A DNA stretch of 64,000 nucleotides, taken from Rhizomucor pusillus. Taxonomy: Eukaryota; Mucoromycota; Mucoromycetes; Mucorales; Lichtheimiaceae. Position numbers and translations under genes: made by a program. The stretch is from positions 284,726 to 348,725 of the forward strand of contig FWWN02000703.1 in the NCBI GenBank assembly GCA_900175165.2. Reading direction: 5' to 3'. Under the pieces are notes generated by a model, which saw nothing but the letters and a program-made list of their open reading frames with translations, was not told the origin of the DNA and searched no databases. Below are positions 1 to 11,100 of the stretch, piece after piece; within the stretch, counting starts at the first letter, position 1; each line of letters begins with the position of its first letter.

Positions 1-1312
1 AGCTCGTGGAGGCGATCAAGAACCTCAAGCTAGAGAATCCCGAGTTTGGCATCAAGAAGGTCTTCACCAAGCTTTCCGAAACTCATGCAACTTGGACCGT
101 CTCGGAAAAGCGCGTCAAAAAACTCATGCAGGCTCAGGGTCTGACACAACAGAACCAGCATGGAGAACAACAGCAACAGCAGCAACAGCAGCAGCAGGCC
201 GAGCTACAAGTTGAAAAGAGCGGTGTTGAGGGTGACCCGTCTATTCCTGTGTCGTTTATTGACCCGAAGTTGGATATCACTTCTGTATCCACCAGTGTAG
301 TGGTACGTTGGGCTGTAATATATTGCTTGAAGAAACCAATGTTTACCCATTTGACGAACAGGCCAAGATGATTGATCCAGTTACCGGCAAAGGTTTGTTT
401 GCTGCACGAGATATCAAAAAGAACGAAATCATTTTCCAAGAGAAACCGTTTGTGTATTTCCCGCCGTGGGAAGGATTCTCGCTTATTCGTGAAGGCAATG
501 CCTGTGGACTATGCGCAAAGCCGTTCATGAAATCCACTCGCCTCGCCGTTCGATGCCCACACTGCGACGTGATGTATTGCAATAAGATATGCAAATCGAC
601 CGCCTGGGAGACGTTCCATCAGCTCGAGTGCACGGCGCTGAACCCAGCGATGCTTGATCTAATGCGTTTCTGCGAAAACGAGTCGTGGATTGCACCGATG
701 GCGGTGTCACGTATGTATGCGCACATGATCCTCGCTCACCAGCGTGGAAATCTCGACGCAGTCAAGGGCCACTACGATGCTTTTGCAACAGTGAACCAAG
801 CAGAGCGACAGGCTAAAGAGACAGAGTGGATCTTTATGGAACATCCTACCCGCGAGCTCTGGGCCAAGGCACGTCAGTTCCTTTCAAAGGCTTACAATCC
901 TCCTCCCAAAAAATGCAAAATTTCCAAGCCGTTGCCCAGCGACCTCGCCGCTGACCTCTTCGACAATGAGGATACGTTCTTGAACTATATGGGTAAATTC
1001 AATATCAACAACCAGAACGGAGGCATGTACTTGGTACAGTCGCACATGAACCACAGCTGCATTCCCAACGTCACCATCGAATATCCTTTGCCTACATCGC
1101 AGTACAAGCTCGAAGTACGCGCTGCGCGCGATATTGCAAAGGGAGAACAGCTTTGTGAAACTTATGTCAATCCCCGCTGGAACAAGGAAACGCGTATCAA
1201 CTATCTGGACAAGACATACATGTTCCAGTGCAAGTGTGAACGTTGCGAAAAGGATTTGCCTTTGACGGATGAAATGCGACGAGATCTGAGACTGCGGCCC
1301 GAAAATGATTAG
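1..1312 (+). CDS. SET5: SET5-like SET/MYND lysine methyltransferase, 5' truncated by window edge
   Basis: Exons 1-302 (open at the 5' edge) and 362-1312; the 59-nt intron 303-361 starts GTACGT and ends CAG. Yeast Set5 methylates histone H4 lysines, and this protein probably acts on chromatin too. The N-terminal helix-rich segment, up to about base 150, resembles the region before the SET domain in Set5 proteins. A Gln run follows (bases 170-197). The SET domain starts at GKGLFAARDI and is interrupted by a MYND-like Cys/His cluster (CGLC, CPHC, YCNKIC, HQLEC). The second SET half carries FNINNQNGG, NHSCIPN and GEQLCETYVNP, then the post-SET cysteines CKCERC. The order and the FNIN motif favour Set5 over SMYD proteins. 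The true start lies upstream of the window. The gene is tail-to-tail with the next one. Confidence 0.85.
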
Positions 1313-1501
1313 AAGATGGATCCCCACTCTTTATATCAACAACAACTTTGTTTTCTTTTGCACGATCCATTACTGTACATATACTTTCAACTAGCCCGTT
1401 CAACAAAAAGGAGTATAAAGCAAAAAAAAAGAGAAAACCAATGTACATCTAATGTATGATACAAACATACATAAGCTGGAAAGATCTCGACGTGTTGGTG
1501 T

Positions 1502-2691
1502 TCACGAGTGAAGATGCGAAACAGCGATGCTTTGAAACGTCGCAATGAGGCTATGTAGGCCTTTCAAGTAGCCAAGGTCAGGTTGATCGGGTGGATCTTC
1601 TGGAGGGTATGTCATGCGTTCCTTATTTTCGAGATACTGTCGGCGTGTCACGCATTTTGCAAAATCAATGAGCCGCACATCAATCGGCTTGAACACGTCG
1701 CCTCCATCGTAAATAATAAGTAAACTCGATCCGCAGAAGCGATATCCATTTATGGATGAAATGATACTCTGGAGCGTCCAGAGCTTTGCAATCAAGTCGG
1801 GTATAAATCGTATCAGCAGCTGTGTTCCATCGTGCAAGACGTCTCTCGAAATTTGATAGGTGTCAGTCTTCGGCCTGCATACTTGTCTTGCACTGAGCAC
1901 CGCCGCAGCGTGCGTTTGTATTCCTGCATGCCGCACATACATACTCCCAATACTTGACTCGTCGATTCTCGGCACTTGCGTGTCTGACTTTCCATCTTTT
2001 GTCGCGTCGCAAACACCCCATGCTGCCGAGTCCCCATTTTCAGGTCAAGCACGCATGGATGCTCCAGCCCAAATGTTAAATCTTCCAATACGAGTAAGTC
2101 ATGCTCCTCTTCCTCCGCTAGCCAGGTCGTCGAACTTGCTGCTGCCATCGCAGCTATTGATGACGATGATGACGGTGAAGCTATCTTTGCAGTTATCGAG
2201 GAGGTTTCTGGATGCTGTTGCTGCCGACCGTAAGCAGCTAGCAACCCAGGGCCACCTGTGATTTGACTGTGATCCTGGATGCGGGAAGGCGAAAAGTAAG
2301 GGTCGACGGTGTAGGGAGGATGGTCGCTTTTGTAAACGGGTCGCACCGGCAGGATCCCTGCGGTGGTGGATCGACGTACAGGCGGGGCGGTGTGGCCTGT
2401 GCGCATGGTTGCTCCCGCGGAGACCGCTGCGTCGTTCAGGAGTTTTTGGCTACCTTGTTCCAGAAAAATCGTAGGCATTTTATTTCCTGACATTCGTACG
2501 ACCCCCATGTATCGTGATATAAACAGCTTAAAGTCCTCGTACTGCTGCACGTCCTCGTAGAATTGTTTCTCCTCTTCAGCAATGGCCTTTGCAATCGCTC
2601 CATCGGAAAGCCGAAACATCATCACATGGCCACCTACCCGGCCCGAAAACGGTGAAATCTCGAGCTGCTTCTGGTGTCCATGAGTTGCCAT
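1502..2691 (-). CDS. KCS1: Inositol hexakisphosphate kinase (Kcs1/IP6K family) with an apparent frame break
   Basis: Makes inositol pyrophosphates from IP6 using ATP. Visible signatures in order: GGHVMMFRL and EEEKQFYE near the N terminus, the family motif [41 protein letters not shown], and the metal-binding LIDFA followed by DLGYLKGL. Length is about 396 aa, like animal IP6Ks and far shorter than yeast Kcs1. The ATG at 2691 gives the best family start; an in-frame ATG lies at 2766. The reading frame changes by -1 near base 1843: family similarity runs up to KFRE and resumes at VLHDGTQLL in the other frame. One base seems to be missing, by mutation or sequencing error. A 38-nt GT-AG intron would also restore the frame but would delete the conserved KYAGRR segment. 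The neighbour upstream on the same strand is OPI1. Confidence 0.8.
1836..1850 (-). other. Apparent -1 frame break in the IP6 kinase
   Basis: On the minus strand, codons reading K-F-R-E end at base 1843, and the conserved continuation V-L-H-D-G-T is in the frame that re-uses base 1843. The upstream frame meets a stop about 25 bases further on. A single missing G (GAGACG in place of GAGGACG) would explain it. Confidence 0.6.
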
Positions 2692-2891
2692 TGCAGAAAA
2701 AGAGGGGTTGGAGCTAAACAGACGCTCATGCCAGATCGCGTGGTTTATATTAAAGTCAGCCGGCAAATGGTCTCATCAAAAACGAAATATTTTCGATATT
2801 TCCTACGTGTGCATGAGGTGTACATGGCGTGTTTGCATTGATTGATGGGAGAGGGGGCGACGAAATAAGATATGGACGCGAGGGGAGAAAG

Positions 2892-2893
2892 GA

Positions 2894-2925
<32 letters not shown>

Positions 2926-2926
2926 G
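2892..2926 (+). repeat. (GAAA)n microsatellite
   Basis: About eight GAAA units lie in the short gap between OPI1 and the IP6 kinase. On the minus strand this is a pyrimidine tract lying in the OPI1 3' flank and the kinase 5' flank. Confidence 0.95.
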
Positions 2927-2963
2927 AGGTATCGTAAATGCATGAAATGAAAAGGAAGGAAGA

Positions 2964-4745
2964 TTACGTCGTGTCCATGCGAGTAGTTGACAATGTATTA
3001 TCCTCACTACGGGTCTGCTCAGCCTTGTTTTGCGTATTCGCTGCTGCTGCTGCACCTGATGAGGTCCCTGCCACGCCAACGACTCGCAACCGTTGCAACC
3101 AGAGTTCTGCACGTTCTATGGTGTCCGAGAACACAGTTGACACAGAACGCAGCATCTCAATGGACTCATCGCCAAAAGTGAGAAGCTTGATAGAAGTCTC
3201 GTGAACACGATCAGGAGCACCCTGCGGTCCCAGTGCTGGTGAGCTGGCAGGAGAGGCTGTTGAAGACGTGCTCAACGTGGCCCATCTTCCCGGCAGCGCA
3301 AGGATAAATTTGCGAACGCTAGCTTTTGCTTGCTCCGGTAAACCAGTGCCCGCGTATCTACTCACGACATCGACTACTTTGCGGAGGGTATCAATGATTT
3401 CCTTTTTGATTGCCGTAAGGGTCGAGTTTGCCGTAGAAGGCGTTGCGACCGCTTTTGACTGGCTAGATCCAACTGCAAGTGATACGAGGAAATTGCGAAG
3501 TAGTTGCATCTGCTGCTCAATATGTTTGGTTGCATACTAAACAAACGAATTATTGTTAGCATATGGAATTTCATCATTCAACACCGTCGCTCATGTTTTA
3601 CCTCTAGCCAATACAGGCAGTAGCGCAAGCATTTCATGCTCTCTTCGCTGATAACTGCAGCGGTCGTACCGGCAGCTGATCCAGCATGCATTACAATCTG
3701 CTGCCAGCGGCTACGTGAAATAGGTTCAGGCCGATGGCGCACAGCAGTCGGTTTGGTGGCGGAAAGACTGTATGGTCGATGAGGTGATGTTGAACGCGAT
3801 GCAGGTCTCGAGCGAGGTTTCCTGGATGCTGCTACTTCTTTGTAAATCAATATTCCTAAGTTGTCACAGGATGTTTCTCAACGTACCAAGTCTGTCATCA
3901 CGTGTATCTTCGGCAGCAGCTCGTCTTCTTCTGACTCCTTCGCGCTGGGGTGGTTCGTATGTATCGTTCAAGGATGCTCTAGCAAGAGCTTTGGCTGCTG
4001 CCAGAGCAGCTTCATCCTCTTGCTCTGTTTCAGGTGCAACAAGTGGCTGAAACTATACATTCCATGTAAGTCGGTCATTGTGGATTATTCCACAAAACAT
4101 ATTTCTTCTTTTTACCTCGGGTGATTCCGAAGGCGCTCGCCGACCAAATTTGTCGTAGATCGGGGCAGCAAAAGATTCCACCATTTCCACTCCGTACTTT
4201 ACAACTCCATTCGATTCCTTTGTATTCTGGTATGCACGCAAAGCAGAGTTGACAAGCGGGAATCGCCATGGTTGCTGCTGTTGCTGTTGTTGTTGTTCCT
4301 GTCGCTGACGCTGGTAATCCTCGTCGTGAGCGGACACGTCGCTGGAAAAGGAGCAGCGTGCATGCGACAGTGAGGAGGATGTAGGGGTTGGCAGCGGCGA
4401 ACTCGGCGAGGTAGAAGGAGCCGAGGCATATGTCGAGAGTGGCGGCAATGTGATGGGGCGGAGATCGGTTTTCGCTGCAAAGTGAAACAAAGAGGCACGT
4501 GGTTTAGCAAAATCCTTCGCTGCTACTCCGTCGTCGCCTAAGGAAAACTTACCATTCGCCATATCTCCCAAAGCTTCTGCCGCAAGCCGCACGTCCGGGT
4601 CGTTGTGGTCGATTGAGCAGCTCCCACTGCTGCTGCTCGTCACGGAAGCAGACCGTTGCCGCTCATCTCGAATATCCTCCATGGGCGTTGCATTGCATAG
4701 TTGCGTAATTGACATTGGCGAAGGTTGAGATTGCTGTTGCGCCAT
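2964..4745 (-). CDS. OPI1: Opi1-family transcriptional repressor of phospholipid genes
   Basis: Exons (minus): 4553-4745, 4116-4474, 3887-4052, 3602-3837 and 2964-3536, giving 508 aa. In yeast, Opi1 is held at the ER by phosphatidic acid and enters the nucleus to repress inositol/phospholipid genes when inositol is plentiful. Family hallmarks: DPDVRLAAEALGDMA near residue 50, VVKYGVEMVESFAAPIYDKF, SRSRWQQIV-AGSAAGTTAAVISEESMKCL, then KHIEQQMQLLRNFL. A Gln run precedes the second block. The first intron (4475-4552) has GTAAGT and TTTGCAG ends but is 78 nt with no in-frame stop, so a retained form of 534 aa is also readable. The acceptor at 4053 has a second AG six bases on. The same-strand neighbour downstream is the IP6 kinase. 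Confidence 0.88.
4475..4552 (-). other. Frame-preserving intron of OPI1, retainable without a stop
   Basis: Starts GTAAGT, ends TTTGCAG, is 78 nt (26 codons) and is open throughout. Splicing joins M-A-N to A-K-T-D-L; retention adds 26 residues. Confidence 0.6.
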
Positions 4746-6239
4746 GTCTGTACAAAATATTCTTCCACTGGTTTTCGATAAATTTGCAGATCAGGTACGA
4801 AAACGTCAAGAATCAAAGAAAAGAGAGAAAGTCAAGGAAAAAGCTAAAAAAAAATAGAAAAGCCAAGATGTGTAAAAAATTCAGGTGGGGTTGAAGCTTG
4901 AAAAAACGAGGAGGCACAATTCGCATTTGGTCACACGTGAAGTTTTTCGAGGGCGGTTGGGCCCCATCATTCTCATCCCTTTCCCACAATGCCAAAATTT
5001 CCCGAGCCCAACCCTCCCATTTTTCATGAACATTGTTTCGCCATTCTTGATCTCCCATGAAAAATACAAGTTGTCTTCGTACATAGCATGTTCCGTCGGA
5101 GCATCTTGTTCCTTTTTGGCAATAAGATCATGATAACGCATTCAATGCTAATTTATTATTTCAATTCGTGGTCGCCAGATATATATGAAACAATTTCATT
5201 GTTATACAGAAGATACCAGCTGTGAGAACGGCATACGATCCTATTGTATGACATGCCAAGTGAGCCGTCTACAATGCAAAGTCTGCCTAAAGTACAGAAA
5301 TTGACATCGTGTATTCCCATGCGAACTACATAGGTTGTAGGGACTATGAGATAACAAACAAACGACAATCCCACTCTACTTTGTTGCTCGTGCCAACATA
5401 TGGCAACTGAGAAACATATAGAGACAAATGCGCTGTCGCCCTGAAATGCTAAATAATTTTGCCGCAATGCTTCAGAACTCTACAGTATGACGATGTCAGA
5501 TTCTCTGTCAAATACGTCGTATATAAGGCTTCCATCTACAGAGCCTGATGGAATCACCTTTAATTATTTCATCTCCGATGTCAATCGGGTCTGAGTTTCG
5601 GATTTGTGTGGACGGGAAGTCTTTGCATTGTGCCAAAAACAGTGTCGGCAGGCGGGCGGTTGCTGAGCAGAATGTCGATAGGCGAGGCGACGGTATTTTT
5701 AGATATCACAAGTCTTGATTTATGGAGATGGACAGAGTCACTAGATGTAGAAACTGCTGAGCATTGAATAGCTTTTTAAGCTACATAGTGACTCGCCACT
5801 GGGTAGACGACCTAAACCATTTAAACGCGAACTAGCAGTGAAATTGAACAGTATATACTGATTTGAAGATACGAAGTTGGCAACGTCTCTCGCAGAGTAT
5901 ATAAATACAGCTAGTTTGAGAGCCACATACTGTACTATCTTCTCAAGACTCAGTTGCCGCTTTCAACGCTATTATCGTTGTTACTGACGAGATTGTCAAT
6001 ATCAAATGCTCTCCATATTATAGAACTCATTGTGTCTCTTATATGTAGTTTAAAGAATCAAAGTAAAACATAAGCTCGAGGTTACAATAATTGAAAAGTA
6101 TACTGCTAGATAATTGGAGCTTGGCCAAGTAGCAACAGTGGAGGAGCGGTGATTATTCGGAGTTTCCGTTTTGGGTGGAACCCTGGATTGGCTTTATCCA
6201 AGGCAACAGCCTCCACTACGCACCCACATCATATACGAC
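4746..6239. other. Intergenic stretch, no confirmed gene
   Basis: 1.5 kb between OPI1 (-) and RPS16 (+). An 86-codon ORF on the minus strand (4881-5141) reads reasonably but has no family I recognise and no supporting intron signals. The rest is AT-rich with scattered stops. The last 200 bases should hold the RPS16 promoter; I see no clear TATA box there. Confidence 0.5.
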
Positions 6240-7147
6240 ATGGAAGCCGTTCAAACCTTCGGCCGTAAGGTGTGTATCAATTCGATGCTACGTACATTAG
6301 GATGGCATATGGATTACGGATGGATGGTGGATTGGGGAATTGGATTTTACAACGCTGCCGACATTCCAAACCATGAGCCCCGCATGCCCAATTGATTCAC
6401 CAGCGACTTCTAACAACGGGAACATTTCAATACGCCTAAATTGAAAGACTCAACGATCCAGCTCTCTTTTGTGAAAAGACAAATATTACCTTGGAGTGGA
6501 ATGGCGGCAGTGCAGCAGCGAAATCGTTGACGCGAATTGGAGAGGGAGGGGCAAAGCGAACGTATATATACATACTCACGCACCACTCCCATTGTTGTTC
6601 TAGAAAACTGCCACCGCTGTTGCTCACTGCAAGCGTGGACGTGGTCTCATCCGCGTCAACGGCTCTCCCTTGGAGCTCTTGGAACCCGAGATCTTGAAGT
6701 TCAAGGTCTACGAAGTCATTCTTCTTTTGGGCGAGGAGCGTTTCTCCAACGTTGACATTCGTCTCCGTGTCAGTGGTGGTGGTATGTATATCTATACAAC
6801 GAAGACATGCATTGTATTGTATGTGAAAGGAAAGGATAGCAGGTATATTTAAATATTTGGATGTATATAGGTCAAGTCTCCCAGATCTATGCCCTCCGTC
6901 AGGCTCTCGCCAAGGCCATCGTCGCCTTCTACCAAAAGTACGTTGACGAAGCTTCCAAGAAGGAGATCAAGGAAACCCTCGTCCAATACGACCGTACCCT
7001 CCTTGTCGCTGACCCTCGCCGCTGCGAGCCCAAGAAGGTAACTATGAACTGTTTGCATATAGGTGAAACGTGGTATCTGATGCTCTCTCTCTTATCTAGT
7101 TCGGTGGTCCAGGCGCTCGTGCCCGCTACCAAAAGTCATACCGTTAA
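6240..7147 (+). CDS. RPS16: 40S ribosomal protein S16 (uS9)
   Basis: Exons 6240-6269, 6604-6781, 6871-7037 and 7100-7147 encode 140 aa, close to yeast RPS16 (143 aa). uS9 sits in the head of the small subunit, with its C-terminal tail reaching the P-site tRNA. Recognisable segments in order: [94 protein letters not shown], and the invariant tail [11 protein letters not shown]. The start ATG at 6240 gives the expected short first exon. Intron 1 is 334 nt, much longer than the others (89 and 62 nt), a common pattern for a first intron in a ribosomal protein gene. Confidence 0.97.
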
Positions 7148-7428
7148 AAAGTGTGTGTGTGTGTATGCACGTTTTGTTGGCCTATTTTTTTCTTTTCACT
7201 GCAGAAATCAATTGCATCTTCTTTCTTCATCGGGAAAAGTATATCGTTTATAGTTGTTATTGATGGAGGCAGCAGCATCGTTCGAATGACAGTGAAGGAG
7301 GAATTAATGTGCACTGAGCTCTTCGAGATGTCTTGTCGGTGTGACGCAGTAGCAGAACTCTCAAAAAGAATATATTTCCGTTTTCCGAGTTTTCTCCTCT
7401 TTTACTGAGTGCTTCAGAGGTTGAGCAG

Positions 7429-8902
7429 ATGTCCACGTCAATACCTCCACTACGGATTGTGTACTGGACACTGTTGTTCAACGAGCCTTGGAACAATGGT
7501 ATGGTTGTGCAAGTGGAGAGGAAACAAGTACGTTATACAAACACTCTGTTGTTGAAAATCCAGGCAACGATCTCGCAGTTGATTGCCGACGTCCCGAAGG
7601 CATGTTATCCAATGATCTTGGAGACGATGGATGGTGTATGGTTACAGGGAAGAAGAGCGACATTGAGACGGCAGCGGCTGTCGTATTCCACGCAGGAGAC
7701 TACAACGATCGCAATTTACCAGAGAGGACACCTCTGCAGCCATGGATACTATTGACTATGGAGTCACCGATGCATCCGACGTTTAGAAGCGACCCTGGAG
7801 CGATGAAGACATTTGATTACCTGGCCTCATATCATTTCAAAAGTCGATTTTTGGAACCCTACTTTTCACCTAATATCATGAATACCGTTCATTCCCGCAT
7901 CACCAACGACGATGACATTCTGCAGTTGAAAGTGGCAAAGGCGCCCATTTTGTGGATTGCATCCAACTGTCAAGCGTGGAGCGGCAGGCATCACTACGTC
8001 AAAGAACTCGCAAAATACATTCCAGTGGATAGCTATGGATCGTGTGTCCACACCAAGGAGTTCCCCAAAGATAAAGACAGATTGCAGTTGATGAAAGAAT
8101 ACAAATTCTATCTAGCAATAGAGAACTCCAACTGCGATGACTATGGTAAAGAGAGACAACAACAACAACACAACTATGGATCTGTTTTTATTATCATTAA
8201 CGATTTGTGTGACCAATAGTCACAGAAAAACTATTCGATACATTTGCATCCTCGACGGTTCCTATCGTAGATGGTCCAGCATCCTATCAAGGATTTATAC
8301 CCTCAACCCGATCTGTTATCCGCATGGACGCATACCCCGATCCTCGAGAACTCGCAGACTATATCCGGTACCTGGATGGCAATGACACAGCTTACATCCA
8401 GTATTTCAATTTTCGACGAGATAACGTCCAGTCTTTACTACCTAAAGAGGAGCAATTAGAGCCGTCGTTTTTAAGCAACTGGAGCAGCTGGGATGTGTAC
8501 AATAGCCGTGCAGGTTGGTGCAGCATTTGCCAGGGTATCGCACCGTGGTGGAGAGCACGCCGCGACCCATCGTTCAAGGTAGTCAACGATACGAGCGAGT
8601 ATCTGCGCGCAGACCAATCGTGCCTGCCGGCTGGCAAGTGGGACTACGTTCAACGAGGGCCTCCGTATATACCCAACTGGAAACCTTCCCAGGCAGACGA
8701 ATTTACACGGCCGTGGGTGAAAAAACGAGTTCCCATATATTCGCTCGGACAAGACAATGGACGAGGAGATGTCTCCATACGAGGCGTATGGCTGGCTTAC
8801 TCGGTTTTGTACCTGTTATTCTTTGCATTCATCTTGTTTCTACTACGACGACGACACTACTTGAACAATGCACGCGCTCCCCCAACATGCATGCTCAGCT
8901 AA
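7429..8902 (+). CDS. GT10 alpha-1,3-fucosyltransferase with C-terminal membrane segment
   Basis: Exons 7429-7498, 7564-8145 and 8220-8902 encode 444 aa. The family transfers fucose from GDP-fucose to glycans in the secretory pathway. Seen: an N-terminal strand RIVYWTLLFNEPW, AAVVFHAGDY, WILLTMESPMHP, and the GT10 signature YKFYLAIENS followed by CDDYVTEKLFDTF, with PIVDGP and DAYPDPRELADYI after it. The signature spans the second intron. A single hydrophobic segment lies at about residues 409-426, followed by RRR near the C terminus. No N-terminal signal anchor is visible from the ATG at 7429, unlike the usual type II layout of animal family members. An upstream exon cannot be excluded: AG acceptors lie just 5' of this ATG. 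The first intron is supported because it joins two conserved segments in frame. Confidence 0.85.
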
Positions 8903-9137
8903 ATCCATCGTCTTTCCGTGTATTCAATGCTCCAACATTTGCATATCCTTAGATTGTACTTTTCTTATTGTTGCCCTGTTGATTTTATAATGGCGTTTGA
9001 CGCTTTATTTCCCTTTTTCTCTCGAAGAAAGAACAACGCAGTGTACAATATACGTTTTGTATTCCTTTAAAAGTCCCTGCATTTCGTAATAAATGTGTTA
9101 AAGTAGAAAATGGGTGCATGTTCTAAAAGTAGGATAA

Positions 9138-11100
9138 TTACCAAGCTTGATGCATGTACTTTTGAACGGCAGAGAGAGCTTGGTATCTAACATCTTGATC
9201 TTCGTGTGTCATGAGCTCCATAATGCGCTGTTTGGCACCGATGTCTTGCAAAAATCTAAATTCAAACATTTAGGATAAGCTTCCACCTTTTGCTATGCAC
9301 CTTTGAATTTACGAGTACGTCGTACCTTTTTCCGGCTTTAGAAGAGTATTTAACATATTGGCCGATGTCGTTCGCAGCAACTGCCAATACTTCGTTGCTT
9401 GTTGCAGTACTGAGAATGCGTGCAAGCGTTCTAAAGGCAAGCTTACGCAAATCAGTATAATTGCATCCGTCTTGAGTTGTTTAACACTTGCCTAAGCAAA
9501 ACATAGTTGTTTTCCTCGAGCTTGGATGCATTTTCCTTCCAGAAAGTCTCGGATTTATGGGGCGGGGACCATTCGAGCTTGCCAGTCTCCAGCTCTGAAG
9601 CATATTGCTCAAACGTCCTAAACATTAGAGTAAATATTGGCTCCATTTCCACCAAACGAGCGTAATATTCCTGTATAATACTTGCGTCAAGCTCTGGAAA
9701 TTCTCTTGCAATTTCTCGTTCAGGTACTCTATGTCTTCGGTGATATCCGGATCAGACCATTTACGACTGCTCAAGTTCTCTGTGAATGGTAGCAATTTGG
9801 CAACAAGCATGGCTGCCAAGTTATCCGCGGGCGCCTTTTCTACGAGATTCTAGAAAACAACTTGCTTAGCTCGGATACACGTTTGATATTTGTGTGTCGC
9901 CTAGCTTACACGAAGCGTGGCTATAATGACACGAATGACTTTCTCCTTGACTGCGCTCTTGGCGATTTCAACGAGTTTGGGGATGATATCATATTCGCTA
10001 AAAAATAATAAATAAATCGATTGTGCCTGTCAGCTCCCATACATTGAACTTACGTATTTATATGCTTTGCGATTTCTGTTTCAAATGTAAGGAGCCACAA
10101 GCAAAAGATGATCTGATACTGCATTTGCGGTGTAGATGCTACCTTGTGCAAATTGAGTACCAGTCTACCAGGATACTTTAGTGCTGCCCATCTAAACAGA
10201 AAGATCTTGTTGCTAACGAAACCCTTACTCTTTCACAGCGTTGCGAGTGTGCCAGAACGGAAGGCGGTATTGTCGTACTCGAAGCAGCGATTCGAGTTCC
10301 TGAACGACCAAATCCACAATTTCGGGATGTTTTCCGTTGAGTTGTTCGGTAATCCAAAGCCAAAGATCGCTCAAGTCCAACTTGTCAGGCTGCGGCGCAG
10401 AGCTGTTTGTTTCAAGAGTATATGTCAACACATTACATTTCTAATTTTTCCTACTGTCGTCCTCCTACCATGCAAGGGTTGTGAGGATCTTGCTGGCTTG
10501 CAAAGCTGTGAATTCATCGTTGAGTCGCAGGGCCCTTTGTAAAATACACGTATCAGTAAACGACCGATATATGTATGTAAATATTACTACTTACTTGAAA
10601 AAGGGGGCAAAGGGATAATCGGGATTTTCGCTGGAAACGGCATGAAAGTACAGAGCATTGTTATCATGACCTAGGCACTACACATTTAGATCATTTCCTG
10701 TCCTCCTTGGTGCATATACATTTTTCCTTACCTGACAATATGTTATCGGTGAGGACGCATACGTATTGAACGGTATCGAGCCGAGACAGGTTTTGCAGCA
10801 GGTGCAGAACAAGTGAAGCGTACGTCTCGCCTTTTGCTTCGACTGCTGACTGTACTTCGTCGGGCGACCGTTTGTCAATGGCTTTGATAAGCTCAACGTG
10901 GGTGTGTGTCAAGAGATTGGCGCGCTCGTAGCCCTACAACGAGAATCTTGCTTAATGGAGGGCTGTTGTTATTCGCGAGGGCAATGCCGGCAATCTCTCA
11001 CCTCCCACAGAATGGACTTTTGCCTAATCTGAGCTGCCTTCTTTTCCAAGTACGTGTTAGAGACGAGAGCCAGGGGAACTTCCGGAACCTCGTCTGCCAT
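9138..11100 (-). CDS. VMA13: V-type ATPase regulatory subunit H
   Basis: Subunit H bridges V1 and Vo and is needed for ATP-driven proton pumping at the vacuole. Eleven exons (minus): 11002-11100, 10732-10933, 10595-10670, 10469-10534, 10229-10402, 10054-10191, 9910-9997, 9686-9849, 9492-9617, 9326-9430 and 9138-9255, giving 451 aa. Starts MADEVPEVPLALVSNTYLE. HEAT/ARM-type helices follow, with YQIIFCLWLLTFETEIAKHI, SLTTFEQYASEL, LEWSPPHKSETFWKENA, VLAVAANDIGQYVK and the ending MELMTHEDQDVRYQALSAVQ. Introns 9431-9491 and 9618-9685 begin GCAAGT (GC-AG class); using nearby GT donors would break frame or conservation. Intron 10192-10228 is only 37 nt. The exon count is high for this window. Confidence 0.93.
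9431..9491 (-). other. GC-AG intron in VMA13
   Basis: Donor GCAAGTGTTA, acceptor CTTTAG, 61 nt. Splicing gives NNYVLLR-TLARIL, which aligns without gaps to subunit H of other fungi. The alternative GT donor four bases on, with another acceptor, would add four residues. Confidence 0.75.
9618..9685 (-). other. Second GC-AG intron in VMA13
   Basis: Donor GCAAGTATTA, acceptor TTTAG, 68 nt. Splicing gives SLT-TFEQYASEL, matching yeast ELTSFDEYVAEL residue for residue in length. The GT four bases downstream is out of phase with the only usable acceptor. Confidence 0.8.

Noticed and set aside
134..439. Minus-strand ORF with a long Cys run opposite the SET5-like gene
   Set aside because: The Cys run is just the complement of the poly-Gln (CAG/CAA) tract of the real gene.
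6270..6603. Possible snoRNA in the long RPS16 intron
   Set aside because: No convincing C/D box pair or H/ACA hairpins could be found by eye.
7488..8219. Reading the fucosyltransferase from 7488 as one long open exon
   Set aside because: It starts at a non-ATG codon, and the alternative with intron 7499-7563 joins RIVYWTLLFNEPW to the conserved downstream text in frame.
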